Shown here: positions 1 to 9,224 of the stretch, one piece after another | How the letters are laid out: each line of letters opens with the position of its first letter | How positions within the stretch are numbered: position 1 is the stretch's first letter | From: JABMOW01 sp964409335 | GTDB lineage: Bacteria > Fidelibacterota > Marinisomatia > SCGC-AAA003-L08 > JACNLC01 | Direction of reading: 5' to 3' | NCBI GenBank assembly: GCA_964409335.1 | Contig: CAYPCW010000001.1 | Location: 46,761-110,760 of the forward strand | Length of the DNA: 64,000 bases | The notes under the pieces: generated by a model | The model's input: the letters and a program-made list of their open reading frames with translations, nothing else | What the model was told of the DNA's origin: nothing | Databases searched by the model: none | Program-made: the position numbers and the translations under genes

Positions 1-1352
1 TCAAATAATATCCTTTCATGAGCCACGTGCTGATCAATGATGATCAGCCCCTGATTGACCTCGGTTATAATATATTTATTCTGGAACTGCCACAGGTTAT
101 CCGATGTGATAAGTCCATCTTTGATCGGCGATTTTTTTGTAAGCGCCTCAATCCGTTCATGGGCTTTTTTAATGGTGGATTCAGTGATGACTGAAGATGA
201 ATTACCGATTATTTTTTCCACGCCACGACGATGCGGTGCTTCTTCAAATCCGGGTGTCGTATGGTCTGGGATCACCGTGGACAGTTTGAGTTGGCCATGA
301 TCAGACGACGATGACGTATTCGCACCATAATAATTGAACGGGGTAAAATCCGGGATGGTTTTTAATAAATCGGTCAATGCCTGCGTAACTGCGGACTTTA
401 CCACATAGTAAACACGCCATTCATCTTTGAATCTGACTTCGGATTTTGCAGGGTGGACGTTCACATCTACCATATCAGGCGGTATCTTAAGATTGACGAT
501 AAAAAATGGATATTCCCCACGTGCAAGCAAGGACCGATATGAACTGAAAACTGCGGAGTTGATCAGCCGGTTCTGAATAAACCGGCCATTTAAAAATAGA
601 AATTGCTCGCCTAACCGTTTTTTAATGAGATTAAGATTTCCTGTATATCCAGATACCATAAATTGTTCTTTTGTCATCGAAACCGGTAAAAGATTTTCAG
701 CAAACCGTTTCCCATAAATATCTGTAATCCGTCCCACAAGGTCATGGCTTCTGAACCTGTACACTAATTTTTCGCAATCTGTCAGAGAAAAGCCGATTTC
801 AGGATAGGCGAGAGAAAAGGTTCTTACAATCTGATAGATACTACGTTTTTCGCTTTCTGTTTTTTTCAGGAATTTTCGTCGGGCCGGGGTATTAAAAAAA
901 AGATTTTTAACCTGTATCGAAGTTCCTTTTGCCGAAGATGCCGGGCGCTGATACTGGATGGATCCACCATTAATACTGATCTCATTGCCTCCCCCATCGT
1001 CTTTTGAACTTTTTGCATTGACCTGTGAAACAGATGCGATACTTGGGAGGGCTTCCCCACGAAATCCGAGGGATGTAATATGCTGAAGTTCGTCTTTTTC
1101 GTGTAACTTACTGGTTGCATGCCGTTGAAAACTCATCCCCAAATCTTCAGCATTCATCCCATCGCCATCATCAATAACCTGTATCAGAGACTTGCCGCCA
1201 TCCTGTATGATAACTTCAATACTCCGGGCATGGGCGTCGATGGAATTCTCAATCAGTTCTTTTACGATGGACGCCGGTTTTTCGATCACCTCACCCGCGG
1301 CGATCTGGTTGATCAGTTGTGTGGATAATAATTGGATTTTTGAAGGATTCAT
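1..1352 (-). CDS. mutL: DNA mismatch repair protein MutL (partial, C-terminus outside window)
   Basis: Translating the minus strand from the ATG at 1352 gives an open frame that runs off the left edge of the window, about 450 residues. It opens with the GHKL ATPase motifs of MutL: the catalytic Glu in KELIENSIDA, the DDGDGM motif and GFRGEAL. Near the window edge it has DQHVAHERI, matching the DQHAAHERI segment at the start of the MutL C-terminal dimerisation domain. MutL couples MutS mismatch recognition to strand incision. The gene starts 16 bases downstream of the ftcD stop, so the two are probably co-transcribed. Only the C-terminal domain is missing, because of the window boundary. Confidence 0.96.
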   Translation of the reverse strand, partial: MNPSKIQLLSTQLINQIAAGEVIEKPASIVKELIENSIDAHARSIEVIIQDGGKSLIQVIDDGDGMNAEDLGMSFQRHATSKLHEKDELQHITSLGFRGEALPSIASVSQVNAKSSKDDGGGNEISINGGSIQYQRPASSAKGTSIQVKNLFFNTPARRKFLKKTESEKRSIYQIVRTFSLAYPEIGFSLTDCEKLVYRFRSHDLVGRITDIYGKRFAENLLPVSMTKEQFMVSGYTGNLNLIKKRLGEQFLFLNGRFIQNRLINSAVFSSYRSLLARGEYPFFIVNLKIPPDMVDVNVHPAKSEVRFKDEWRVYYVVKSAVTQALTDLLKTIPDFTPFNYYGANTSSSSDHGQLKLSTVIPDHTTPGFEEAPHRRGVEKIIGNSSSVITESTIKKAHERIEALTKKSPIKDGLITSDNLWQFQNKYIITEVNQGLIIIDQHVAHERILF

Positions 1353-1368
1353 TATTTCATACCGAACA

Positions 1369-3042
1369 TCACCTATTCAATTTTCCCATTACAATTTGTC
1401 TCAATGATCGCAGATCTACGTCTATTTTTTTAAGAATTTGGTTTGTATTTTCCCGTATGGTTAGACAAAAATCCTGATCTGAAATACTGTTTAAATTGAT
1501 CATGACATTCAAGGCCGCCCCATGTGCACCTGCATGTGCCATCTCGCCGGCAACCCCTGCATCTGATACAGAATTGGGATTTCCCATAGTAGCGGCAGTT
1601 GTGGCCAACTCCATTACATCTTCACATGCCTGAAGAACCTCAAAAGGGATTTCCGTCGCATGTTGATTTGCCTGTTCGATCTGTCTGCTTTTAAACGTCT
1701 TTTCTGCATCATCTCCTGCTGGTTGGCGGTAAGCATCCAATACTTCGTTAAATGCCCGGGTATCCTCATCGATCAATTCCAGTAATTTCGATTTTAACAC
1801 CTGCGCTTCGGTCCCTACCGAATGCATCTTATCAAAAATATCGGTGTGTTTCCTTTTCCCCGTTGTCAGATTCGATACCATCGCAGCCAGGGATGCCCCT
1901 AACGAACCGGCGAGCGCAGACACACTACCGCCGCCGGGAGCCGGAGATTCCCGGGATAGTTCATCCACAAATTTATCGATTGACATGTTTGCAAGCGGAC
2001 CAAATTCAGGACCCATCCGATATTCGATAATCTTTTCATGCGCCTGGAAAGGACCCAGGTCATCTAACCCCAGGGATTTTACGGCAATGTGGACAATATC
2101 CTCGCTGGGTATCGCCGTTGAACGGTTCTGCTTTTCAAGGTAATATTTACCCGCATCCAGCATGGCCTGCAAGGGAATGAGTCCCACCAACTCGCTTCCG
2201 GTCACCCGAAGACCCCGTAACCGGGCTTGTGTTCTGGATTCCTCAAATGCGAGGTGGACCGGGGTAATTTTATAATTTGTCAGATTCATGGACAATTGTG
2301 CGATCCGGTACTCTTCAATATACCATCCGACGGCTTTTACCGATTTTAATTTACCCGGTACCATCACGGGGTTGCCAGCATCGTCCGTTATGAACTTACC
2401 CTGATCATCTCTGGAGCGACGACCGGCTTCACGAATATCCAGGGCAATATCGGATGCGATTGCTTTGGACTGGGTATTTAGATTGACGTTGTAGGCTATG
2501 AGGAATTCCCGGGCGCCGATTGCGGTCACCCCGGCTTTTTCGTTAAACTCAGAGGGACCAAAATCGGGACGCCATGCTGGATCTTTTAACTTTGATGCCA
2601 TCCCTTCATATTCTCCCGACCGTATGGTTGATAAATTTTGACGTTCGGGAGTCGTTGCCGAATGTTCGTATAAAAATACCGGAATACGGAGTTCATAGCC
2701 TACCTTTTGGGCAAGTCGACGGGACAGTTGGACGCATTCCGCCATTGATATGTCAGCTACGGGAATGAACGGACAAACATCCGTCGCCCCCATCCTTGGA
2801 TGTTCACCGTGATGTGTTCTCATATCTAAAACCGATGCGGCTGTCTGGATCGCTAAAAATGCGGCTTCCACGACTGCATCCGGTTCACCGACGAAAGTAA
2901 CGACCGTTCGTTGTGTGTCTGCGCCCGGATCAACATCCAGCAGACTAACCCCGGGCACCGAACTGATGGCATCCGTGATCATTTTTATTTTATTCTTATC
3001 CCTCCCCTCACTAAAATTGGGGACGCATTCTACAATTTTCAT
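1369..3042 (-). CDS. ftcD: Bifunctional glutamate formiminotransferase / formiminotetrahydrofolate cyclodeaminase
   Basis: 557 residues, close to the length of the fused mammalian enzyme. The N-terminal part (about 1-325) is the formiminotransferase, starting KIVECVPNFSEGR and holding the active-site segment HHGEHPRMGATDVCPF. The C-terminal part (about 350-557) is the helical cyclodeaminase, with SPAPGGGSVSALAGSLGASL. Together they move the formimino group of formiminoglutamate to tetrahydrofolate and deaminate it to methenyl-THF, the last step of histidine degradation. No other hut gene lies in the window, so histidine catabolism here is inferred rather than shown. The long gap upstream (3043-3257) implies its own promoter, and mutL follows closely. 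Confidence 0.95.
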   Translation of the reverse strand: MKIVECVPNFSEGRDKNKIKMITDAISSVPGVSLLDVDPGADTQRTVVTFVGEPDAVVEAAFLAIQTAASVLDMRTHHGEHPRMGATDVCPFIPVADISMAECVQLSRRLAQKVGYELRIPVFLYEHSATTPERQNLSTIRSGEYEGMASKLKDPAWRPDFGPSEFNEKAGVTAIGAREFLIAYNVNLNTQSKAIASDIALDIREAGRRSRDDQGKFITDDAGNPVMVPGKLKSVKAVGWYIEEYRIAQLSMNLTNYKITPVHLAFEESRTQARLRGLRVTGSELVGLIPLQAMLDAGKYYLEKQNRSTAIPSEDIVHIAVKSLGLDDLGPFQAHEKIIEYRMGPEFGPLANMSIDKFVDELSRESPAPGGGSVSALAGSLGASLAAMVSNLTTGKRKHTDIFDKMHSVGTEAQVLKSKLLELIDEDTRAFNEVLDAYRQPAGDDAEKTFKSRQIEQANQHATEIPFEVLQACEDVMELATTAATMGNPNSVSDAGVAGEMAHAGAHGAALNVMINLNSISDQDFCLTIRENTNQILKKIDVDLRSLRQIVMGKLNR

Positions 3043-3257
3043 GGACTTCCCTTAAGATTAATATTGCCGATTGCTATTTTTCAACGAACCGTAGTTACAG
3101 GTACTGATTCAATTTATAAATCAGATAAAGAATCAAACTTAATATGAGCAGATATTTGAAAATTTGTAAAGATGAACTGTTACGCCTGTAGTGCTGACTG
3201 ACCAAATGTTTAAAAGAATAAGGACGTCCCGATGATTTAAAATGAAACATATCTGAT
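3043..3257. other. Intergenic region between ftcD start and site-2 protease end
   Basis: 215 AT-rich bases. They must contain the ftcD promoter on the minus strand and the 3' end of the efp-to-protease transcript. I see no clear intrinsic terminator, tRNA or small ORF with a convincing ribosome-binding site. Confidence 0.5.
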
Positions 3258-3902
3258 CTAATGAATACCTGCAAACAGATACATAAATATATTTAGAAAC
3301 GGTTGCAAAAACCATCCTAGAATATGAATGTTCGTAAAATATCCCAAAACAATCACACCCAATAATATTCTCGGTCCAAACACTTGTAGATTATGTACTA
3401 AATCAGGATATTTATGCTCAAGTAACCCGGAAAATATCCTGGACCCGTCAAGGGGGGGCAGCGGGATCAGATTGAATACTGCCAGCATAATATTGATCTG
3501 GACAAACCAAATTAGTAATAATGGAATACTCCCGCCCAGACTCGCTTCGAAATAAGTCGTATATCCAGTCAGGCGCAGCAATAATCCGCCTACCAATGCC
3601 AGCAAAAGATTTGACAATGGCCCGGCGAATGCGACTTTCATCATATCCAGACGCATATTTCTTAGATTAAATGGATTCACTGGTACCGGTTTTGCCCACC
3701 CAAAGCCGACAAATAAAATCATAAGTGCTCCCACCGGGTCAAGATGGGCTATCGGGTTCAGGGTAAGCCTGCCCATTCTGGCAGCCGTGTCATCACCCAA
3801 CTTGTAAGCCACCCAGGCATGGGAAAACTCATGAAAGCAGAGCGCAAACAAAAGGGTTGGCAGTAATAAAATGAGTACGTCAAGTGGTAGTCTGAATAAC
3901 AT
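3258..3902 (-). CDS. Site-2 protease family (M50) membrane zinc metalloprotease
   Basis: 214 residues, very hydrophobic, with about five or six membrane segments. The zinc-binding HEFSH (HExxH type) is at residues 24-28 in the first membrane segment. The third-ligand motif, containing PLPPLDG, sits in a later segment (around residue 145-155). This is the short, PDZ-less M50 type found near recombinase and biosynthetic genes in many bacteria; its substrate is unknown. The start codon directly abuts the xerD-like stop (3903), so the two are translationally linked and this is probably the last gene of the efp operon. RseP-type function cannot be assumed, because the PDZ domain is missing. Confidence 0.9.
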   Translation of the reverse strand: MLFRLPLDVLILLLPTLLFALCFHEFSHAWVAYKLGDDTAARMGRLTLNPIAHLDPVGALMILFVGFGWAKPVPVNPFNLRNMRLDMMKVAFAGPLSNLLLALVGGLLLRLTGYTTYFEASLGGSIPLLLIWFVQINIMLAVFNLIPLPPLDGSRIFSGLLEHKYPDLVHNLQVFGPRILLGVIVLGYFTNIHILGWFLQPFLNIFMYLFAGIH

Positions 3903-4787
3903 TTATCCTCTCGGGTGATATTGCTTGTGAATTTCTTTTAAATGAATTTTATCCACATGCGTATAAATTTGGGTCGTAATGATGCTTGCATGTCCCAACA
4001 TTTCCTGAACAATTCGTAAATCCGCTCCCCCTTCCAGCATGTGGGTCGCAAAACTATGACGAAGAGAATGGGGACTGACATTTTTTGTAATACCTGCTTT
4101 TACCGCTTGTATGTGAAAGATGTTCCAGATACTCATTCGGGAAAGTGGACTCCCCCTGAGGTTTAGAAAAACGATTCCTTTGGAATCTCTTTTTCTTGCT
4201 AATCGGGGTCGAAGCAGGCGGGTATAGCCGAGGATATCCGATAAGGCAATATCCCCCACTGGAGCATACCTTTCTTTGTTGCCTTTACCCAGAATGCGGA
4301 CCAGTCCTTCTTCGGCGAAGATATCCATTAGTTTCAGATGAATTAGTTCTGAAACCCTTAATCCGGATGCATAAAGCAGACAGAGGATTGCCCGGTCACG
4401 AATACCTGTTTTTATTTCCATATCCACTGAATCAATAATGGCTTCCACTTCTTTTACACTGAGGACTTCGGGTAATTTTTTCTCAATTTTCGGTGCTGAT
4501 AAAAGTTGTGTTGGATCTTTACGGGTTAGGTTTTCGTCCAATAAATATTGGTGAAATCCTTTCAACGCAGAATAGGATCGCAGAATACTGCTTTTTCGAA
4601 GACCGATATTATCTGAATGTTTCATTGGGATCATCGTCAGCATTTTCACAAATTCCCGAATTTGATCCAGTTTAATATTTTTGGGGTGGGAGAGTCCGAA
4701 AGTCGTATTTAAATAATCCGTATACCGCCGTAAATCTGTCCAGTATGCATTTATGGTGTTTTGGGACAACCTTCGTTCAAATTGCAA
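3903..4787 (-). CDS. xerD: Tyrosine recombinase XerC/XerD-like
   Basis: 294 residues from the TTG at 4787. The catalytic set of tyrosine recombinases is complete: Arg in ASGLRVSEL, Lys in GKGNKER, HxxR in HSLRHSFATHMLEGG, His in LGHASI and the nucleophile Tyr in QIYTHV. The enzyme resolves chromosome dimers at dif. The conserved first helix (reading QFAKHYLLHLQFERRLS) begins upstream of the TTG, and in-frame codons continue to the stop of the preceding gene at 4856 with no ATG, GTG or TTG. The likely real start is therefore an ATT at 4829 (giving NPLHQF, as in typical XerD N-termini) or the ATC at 4853. XerC versus XerD cannot be settled without a second copy to compare. Confidence 0.92.
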   Translation of the reverse strand: MQFERRLSQNTINAYWTDLRRYTDYLNTTFGLSHPKNIKLDQIREFVKMLTMIPMKHSDNIGLRKSSILRSYSALKGFHQYLLDENLTRKDPTQLLSAPKIEKKLPEVLSVKEVEAIIDSVDMEIKTGIRDRAILCLLYASGLRVSELIHLKLMDIFAEEGLVRILGKGNKERYAPVGDIALSDILGYTRLLRPRLARKRDSKGIVFLNLRGSPLSRMSIWNIFHIQAVKAGITKNVSPHSLRHSFATHMLEGGADLRIVQEMLGHASIITTQIYTHVDKIHLKEIHKQYHPRG

Positions 4788-4853
4788 ATGAAGCAGATAG
4801 TGTTTTGCAAATTGATGTAAAGGATTAATTGGTTGTGAATCCTGTTTATTGAT

Positions 4854-5606
4854 CTATGACTCCAAAAAATGGATTGATTTAACGACGGAATTTAATTTAA
4901 ACGGGTCCCGGCATTTTTCCAGGAGGCTTCCTATGACTATGTAACCCGCGCCTGCAGAGACCAATTTTGAGGCTGTCTGCTCATCTCGTATCCCGCCCCC
5001 AGCCACCACCGGAATTTGAACTTTTTGGCTGATCACCTTAACCAAAGATTCCGGCACAGGATGCCGTGCACCGCTCCCCGCTTCGAGAAATACCAGCTTT
5101 GAGCCTAAATACTGCCCGGCAAGCGCATGCGCCAAAATGATATCATGTTTTTCAGACGGCAACGGATTGGTATTGCTCATGACTTGCACCGAAGATTTGA
5201 CACCACCGTCAATGAGCAGGTAACTGGTGGGGATCGCCTCGATACCGAGATTATAAATGACCGGCGCTGACTGCACCTGTTCACCGATCAGGTATTGAGG
5301 GTTACGCCCGCTGTGGAGAGATAAAAATAGCACGGCATCCGCAGTCCGTGATAATTGTCGGGAAGAACCCGGGAAAATAATGATCGGCAGGCTGGTCATC
5401 TCACGGATTTTCTCCATCCGAACTTCAAAACCGTCATCCATGATCAGACTTCCGCCAACCAGAATCGCATCGAATCCGGCTTGATTGACCCCATGGGTCA
5501 TTTTATGAAGAAATTCATCGTTCTTCAGGTCAGGATCGATGAGCGCCAATGCCACCGCCCCCTTAACCCGGCGAAATTTTTCCAGAGTTTCGAAGGTATT
5601 AGTCAT
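4854..5606 (-). CDS. Geranylgeranylglyceryl-phosphate synthase family (GGGPS/PcrB-like)
   Basis: 250-residue TIM-barrel prenyltransferase. Recognisable segments are ALIDPDLKN near the N-terminus, DAILVGGSL, IIIFPGSSRQLS, FLEAGSGARHPVP and the phosphate-binding end VVAGGGIRDEQTA. The family joins a polyprenyl diphosphate to sn-glycerol-1-phosphate by an ether bond, the first committed step of archaeal lipids, and occurs in some bacteria, including FCB phyla (group II). No glycerol-1-phosphate dehydrogenase or second prenyltransferase is in the window. It lies between gcvPA and the xerD-like gene in one operon. The product chain length (C20 or longer) cannot be read from sequence alone. Confidence 0.9.
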   Translation of the reverse strand: MTNTFETLEKFRRVKGAVALALIDPDLKNDEFLHKMTHGVNQAGFDAILVGGSLIMDDGFEVRMEKIREMTSLPIIIFPGSSRQLSRTADAVLFLSLHSGRNPQYLIGEQVQSAPVIYNLGIEAIPTSYLLIDGGVKSSVQVMSNTNPLPSEKHDIILAHALAGQYLGSKLVFLEAGSGARHPVPESLVKVISQKVQIPVVAGGGIRDEQTASKLVSAGAGYIVIGSLLEKCRDPFKLNSVVKSIHFLES

Positions 5607-5653
5607 CCTTGAAGTGATTCCATTATTTGAATGAATACCAATATTTACACCTG

Positions 5654-6988
5654 TTATCTAACACTTTGTTTCCGTAGAAATTGGATCAGCGTATCCATTT
5701 CTTTTTTACTGCGTTTCTCAGTCACAGCAAGTAAAATTAATCTGTCTGTTTGATCACCCTCTGCAATTGAGAAGAAAATCTCCTCTTTTTCGGCTGTGTC
5801 AACTATGTCTCTTGCCGAAACCGGCGTGGTCACGGCAAATTCCTTGATAAATTGCTTTCCAAATGGAATTTGGAAACCGGGGATTTTAATAATTTGATCT
5901 GCGAGATAATGGGCTTTATTGAAACATAATTTCATGAGGGATTTAATATTTTCTTTACCCATTAATGTGAGATAGATGGTTGCCCGAAGCGCCATCAGAC
6001 CCTGGTTTGTACAAATATTGGATGTTGCATTTTCCCGTCGGATATGCTGTTCGCGGGTCTGAAAAGTGAGAACAAACCCTTCTTTTCCATCCACGTCGGT
6101 TGTTTTCCCGGAGATACGCCCCGGCATTTTTCGAACCAGGTTCATCCGGGTTGCCATGAGCCCTAAATACGGCCCACCGTAGGATAAGGGGTTTCCCAAG
6201 GATTGTCCTTCTCCCACATAGATATGAGCGCCACAATCACCGGGTGATTTCAGCATGACCATATCCAGCGGATTACTCACAGCAATCAACAACCCTTTTT
6301 TGTCACCCAGTGCGGTTGAGACAGCAGTCCAATCTTCAATGACACCATAATAATTGGGAGATTGGATAACGACGCATGCCACATCGTCCACATTGTCTGC
6401 GATGGAAGTTATATCTGTCTTACCATGGTCTACAGGCAGGTTTATGATCTCAACATTCCGGTTTTGAAGGTAGGTTTTGACCACCTCTATGGTTGAGGGA
6501 TGCAGCAATCCTGAAAGGGCAACAATTTTCTTACCGGTAGCAGATAGTGCCATTGAACACGCTTCAGCAACTGCTGATGCACCATCAAATAACGAGGCAT
6601 TGGCAACTTCCATTCCGGAAAGTTCACAAATCATGGATTGAAATTCATACATGACCTGAAGAGTGCCCTGACTCACTTCTGCCTGATAGGGAGTGTAAGC
6701 GGTATAAAATTCTGACCGGCCTGATATAAAATCGACAACAGCTGGAATGTAATGATCGTATGCGCCGCCACCCATAAAAAGCATTCCTTCTGAGGCATGA
6801 ACATTCGTCAATGAGCGTTTTTTGCTTTCAGTCCATAAATCAAATTCTGACAATCCCTCCCCGATCCCCATTTCATGTTTCAGGCGAATCGGTTCGGGTA
6901 TAATATTGAGGATGTCTTCAATGGATGGAATACCCATCTGCCGCAGCATTTCATTTTCAATTTCCGGGGTTATGGGAATAAATTGCAT
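5654..6988 (-). CDS. gcvPA: Glycine dehydrogenase (decarboxylating) subunit 1
   Basis: 444 residues, the usual size of the N-terminal half of P-protein in organisms with a split enzyme. It starts QFIPITPEIENEMLRQMG and contains the family's FMGGGAYDHYIPAVVDF and YTPYQAEVSQGTLQ segments. With subunit 2 it decarboxylates glycine and passes the aminomethyl group to lipoyl-GcvH. The PLP-binding Lys belongs to subunit 2 (GcvPB), which is not in this window; nor is GcvT. Its ATG overlaps the final base of the gcvH stop (6988), indicating coupled translation. Confidence 0.95.
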   Translation of the reverse strand: MQFIPITPEIENEMLRQMGIPSIEDILNIIPEPIRLKHEMGIGEGLSEFDLWTESKKRSLTNVHASEGMLFMGGGAYDHYIPAVVDFISGRSEFYTAYTPYQAEVSQGTLQVMYEFQSMICELSGMEVANASLFDGASAVAEACSMALSATGKKIVALSGLLHPSTIEVVKTYLQNRNVEIINLPVDHGKTDITSIADNVDDVACVVIQSPNYYGVIEDWTAVSTALGDKKGLLIAVSNPLDMVMLKSPGDCGAHIYVGEGQSLGNPLSYGGPYLGLMATRMNLVRKMPGRISGKTTDVDGKEGFVLTFQTREQHIRRENATSNICTNQGLMALRATIYLTLMGKENIKSLMKLCFNKAHYLADQIIKIPGFQIPFGKQFIKEFAVTTPVSARDIVDTAEKEEIFFSIAEGDQTDRLILLAVTEKRSKKEMDTLIQFLRKQSVR

Positions 6989-7365
6989 CAGCTGATAAAC
7001 CCTTTATAGGCATCACCATCCATCATGTCGTCTAAATCGGATGTATCACGCATATTTAATTTGATGATCCACCCTTTTCCATACGGGTCGGTATTTACAT
7101 TTTCCGGATGGTCTTCAAGCTCCGGATTGATCTCAAGTATTTCACCGGACACGGGTGTAAACAGGTCTGCGACGGTCTTAACGGCTTCAACAGTACCGAA
7201 CGCGTCACCTTTTTCAAATGAATCCCCCACCTCCGGAAATTCAATAAAAATAATATCTCCAAGTTCACTCTGGGCAAAATCAGTAATGCCAAGAGTAACA
7301 ATATCGTTCTCAACCTTTACCCACTCATGGTCGCCTGAGTATTTTAAATTCGACGGTACATTCAT
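6988..7365 (-). CDS. gcvH: Glycine cleavage system H protein
   Basis: 125 residues, the normal GcvH length. The lipoyl-accepting Lys is K63 in the VEAVKTVA hairpin, and the GDHEWVKVE and TDFAQSELGDI segments are typical. It shuttles the aminomethyl intermediate between P, T and L proteins. It overlaps accC by four bases (ATGA, 7362-7365) and gcvPA by one, placing glycine cleavage genes inside the acetyl-CoA carboxylase operon. Confidence 0.96.
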   Translation of the reverse strand: MNVPSNLKYSGDHEWVKVENDIVTLGITDFAQSELGDIIFIEFPEVGDSFEKGDAFGTVEAVKTVADLFTPVSGEILEINPELEDHPENVNTDPYGKGWIIKLNMRDTSDLDDMMDGDAYKGFIS

Positions 7366-8726
7366 ATTTTCTTCCCTTTCTCTGGTATGTATTCAAAATG
7401 ATCCAGGAATCCGGTGTGAAAGTCACCGGACTGAAATTTTGGATCGTTCAATATTTGCTTGTGGAATGGAATACTGGTATGTATTCCCTCAATGATACAT
7501 TCGTCCAATGCTCCTTTCATTCGTTGGATTGCTTCTATCCGGTTAGGGGAGCGTACGATAATTTTTGCGATCATAGAGTCATAATTGGGTGGAATCCGGT
7601 ATCCGGCATATGCATGGGTATCCACCCGAATACCTTTCCCACCGGGCATATGGAAACTTGTGATGACACCCGGCGAGGGCAGAAAGTTTTTATCCGGATT
7701 TTCAGCGTTGATCCTGCATTCAATGGAATGTCCGCGCAATTTCATGTTTCCCATCCAATCCGGTATTTTTTCACCCCCATGACAGCGGATCTGTTCTTTG
7801 ATCAGATCAATACCGACGACCATTTCGGTGACCGGGTGCTCCACCTGAATACGCGTATTCATTTCCATAAAGTAGAAATCACCCTTTGAATCCAGTAAAA
7901 ATTCGATGGTGCCGGCGCCCAGATAGTTGACCGCTTTTGCACCGGCTATTGCCGATTTATACAATTGCTGACGAATATCTTCAGTGACTGCCGATGAAGG
8001 TGACTCTTCAATTAGTTTTTGATGACGTCGCTGTATTGAACACTCCCGCTCGCCCAGGGCATAGCAGTTGCCAAAACTGTCTGCAAGAATCTGTACTTCG
8101 ATATGACGGGGTTCAACGAGATATTTTTCAAGATACAAATCCCCGTTTTTAAATGCGGACATGGCCTCCTGTTGTGCCATTCGATACCCGGTCACCAGTT
8201 CTTCCTGATTATTCGCCAGTCTCATGCCCTTTCCGCCACCGCCGGCTGTCGCTTTGAGAATGACGGGATATCCGATCTCCTGGGCAAGGGCGATGGCCTG
8301 GTTATGGGAGATCAGGATGCTGCCCGAGCCGGGTATTACCGGAATATTCACTGACCTCATGGTGTTTTTTGCATTGGCTTTGTCCCCCATGGCATTGATA
8401 GTATCCGGTGGAGGACCAATGAAGGTCACTTTATGATCGTGGCATATCGCTGAAAATTCGGCGTTTTCCGCCAAAAATCCGTATCCCGGGTGGATGGCAT
8501 CAGCAGCCGTAATTTCAGCGGCGGACATGATCGCCGGGATGTTCAGATAGCTTTTGGAACTCTCGCCGGGTCCGATACAAATGGCTTCATCAGCGAATTT
8601 GACATGGAGGGAAAGGGAGTCAACTGTGGAGTATACTGCGACGGTGGGAATATTCAGTTCACGACAAGCACGAATAATACGAAGCGCTATTTCGCCCCGG
8701 TTTGCAATGAGGATCTTTTTAAACAT
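7362..8726 (-). CDS. accC: Acetyl-CoA carboxylase, biotin carboxylase subunit
   Basis: 454 residues, matching stand-alone AccC. It begins FKKILIANRGEIALRIIRA and has the ATP-grasp glycine loop TAGGGGKGMR, the MNTRIQVEHPVTE active-site segment and the C-terminal domain. It carboxylates biotin on AccB using ATP and bicarbonate, the first half-reaction of malonyl-CoA synthesis. It follows accB by five bases. The AccA/AccD carboxyltransferase is not in the window. Confidence 0.97.
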   Translation of the reverse strand: MFKKILIANRGEIALRIIRACRELNIPTVAVYSTVDSLSLHVKFADEAICIGPGESSKSYLNIPAIMSAAEITAADAIHPGYGFLAENAEFSAICHDHKVTFIGPPPDTINAMGDKANAKNTMRSVNIPVIPGSGSILISHNQAIALAQEIGYPVILKATAGGGGKGMRLANNQEELVTGYRMAQQEAMSAFKNGDLYLEKYLVEPRHIEVQILADSFGNCYALGERECSIQRRHQKLIEESPSSAVTEDIRQQLYKSAIAGAKAVNYLGAGTIEFLLDSKGDFYFMEMNTRIQVEHPVTEMVVGIDLIKEQIRCHGGEKIPDWMGNMKLRGHSIECRINAENPDKNFLPSPGVITSFHMPGGKGIRVDTHAYAGYRIPPNYDSMIAKIIVRSPNRIEAIQRMKGALDECIIEGIHTSIPFHKQILNDPKFQSGDFHTGFLDHFEYIPEKGKKI

Positions 8727-8731
8727 AGATA

Positions 8732-9184
8732 TTAAAGCGATTCGACAACAAACAGGGGTTGATCAAACTCAACCGGCTGTTCATTTTGAACCAGTATCTG
8801 GGTGATGCGTCCGGAAATATCAGCCTCTATTTCGTTAAATATCTTCATCGCCTCAATTATACAAACTACCTGCCCGGGATTAACAATATCACCTGCCTTT
8901 ATATATGGAGAATCACCGGGTTTACTGGCAGAATAAAAAGTCCCAACGAGCGGAGCTTTTATTTCATGCAGGGTCGTCTTTGGTGGGGGAACTTCTGCGG
9001 GCTCAATTACGGGAGAAGATTCCACGACTTTTCCGGTGGCAATTTTCTGTACGGGAACGCTGGGACTCTGAGTTTTTGATATTCTTATTTTTTTAAATCC
9101 CCAGAATGAAGCGATTTCGATTTCAGTTACGCCTGAGTTTTCAACCAGTGCGATCAGGTCCTGAATTTTTTGTTTACTATACAT
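8732..9184 (-). CDS. accB: Biotin carboxyl carrier protein of acetyl-CoA carboxylase
   Basis: 150 residues from the ATG at 9184. I chose this start because AGGA sits six bases upstream and the product begins with the family's YSKQKIQDLIALVE helix. An in-frame start at 9256 would add 24 low-complexity residues and overlap efp. The C-terminal biotinyl domain carries K114 in EAMK, and a Pro/Ala/Glu-rich linker (about 38-72) precedes it. The protein carries carboxybiotin between AccC and the carboxyltransferase. It is in one operon with efp upstream and accC downstream, an order common in bacteria. Confidence 0.95.
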   Translation of the reverse strand: MYSKQKIQDLIALVENSGVTEIEIASFWGFKKIRISKTQSPSVPVQKIATGKVVESSPVIEPAEVPPPKTTLHEIKAPLVGTFYSASKPGDSPYIKAGDIVNPGQVVCIIEAMKIFNEIEADISGRITQILVQNEQPVEFDQPLFVVESL

Positions 9185-9224
9185 ATTATTCCTAAAAAAT
9201 CGTGATTTATCACTAAAACTGGAT

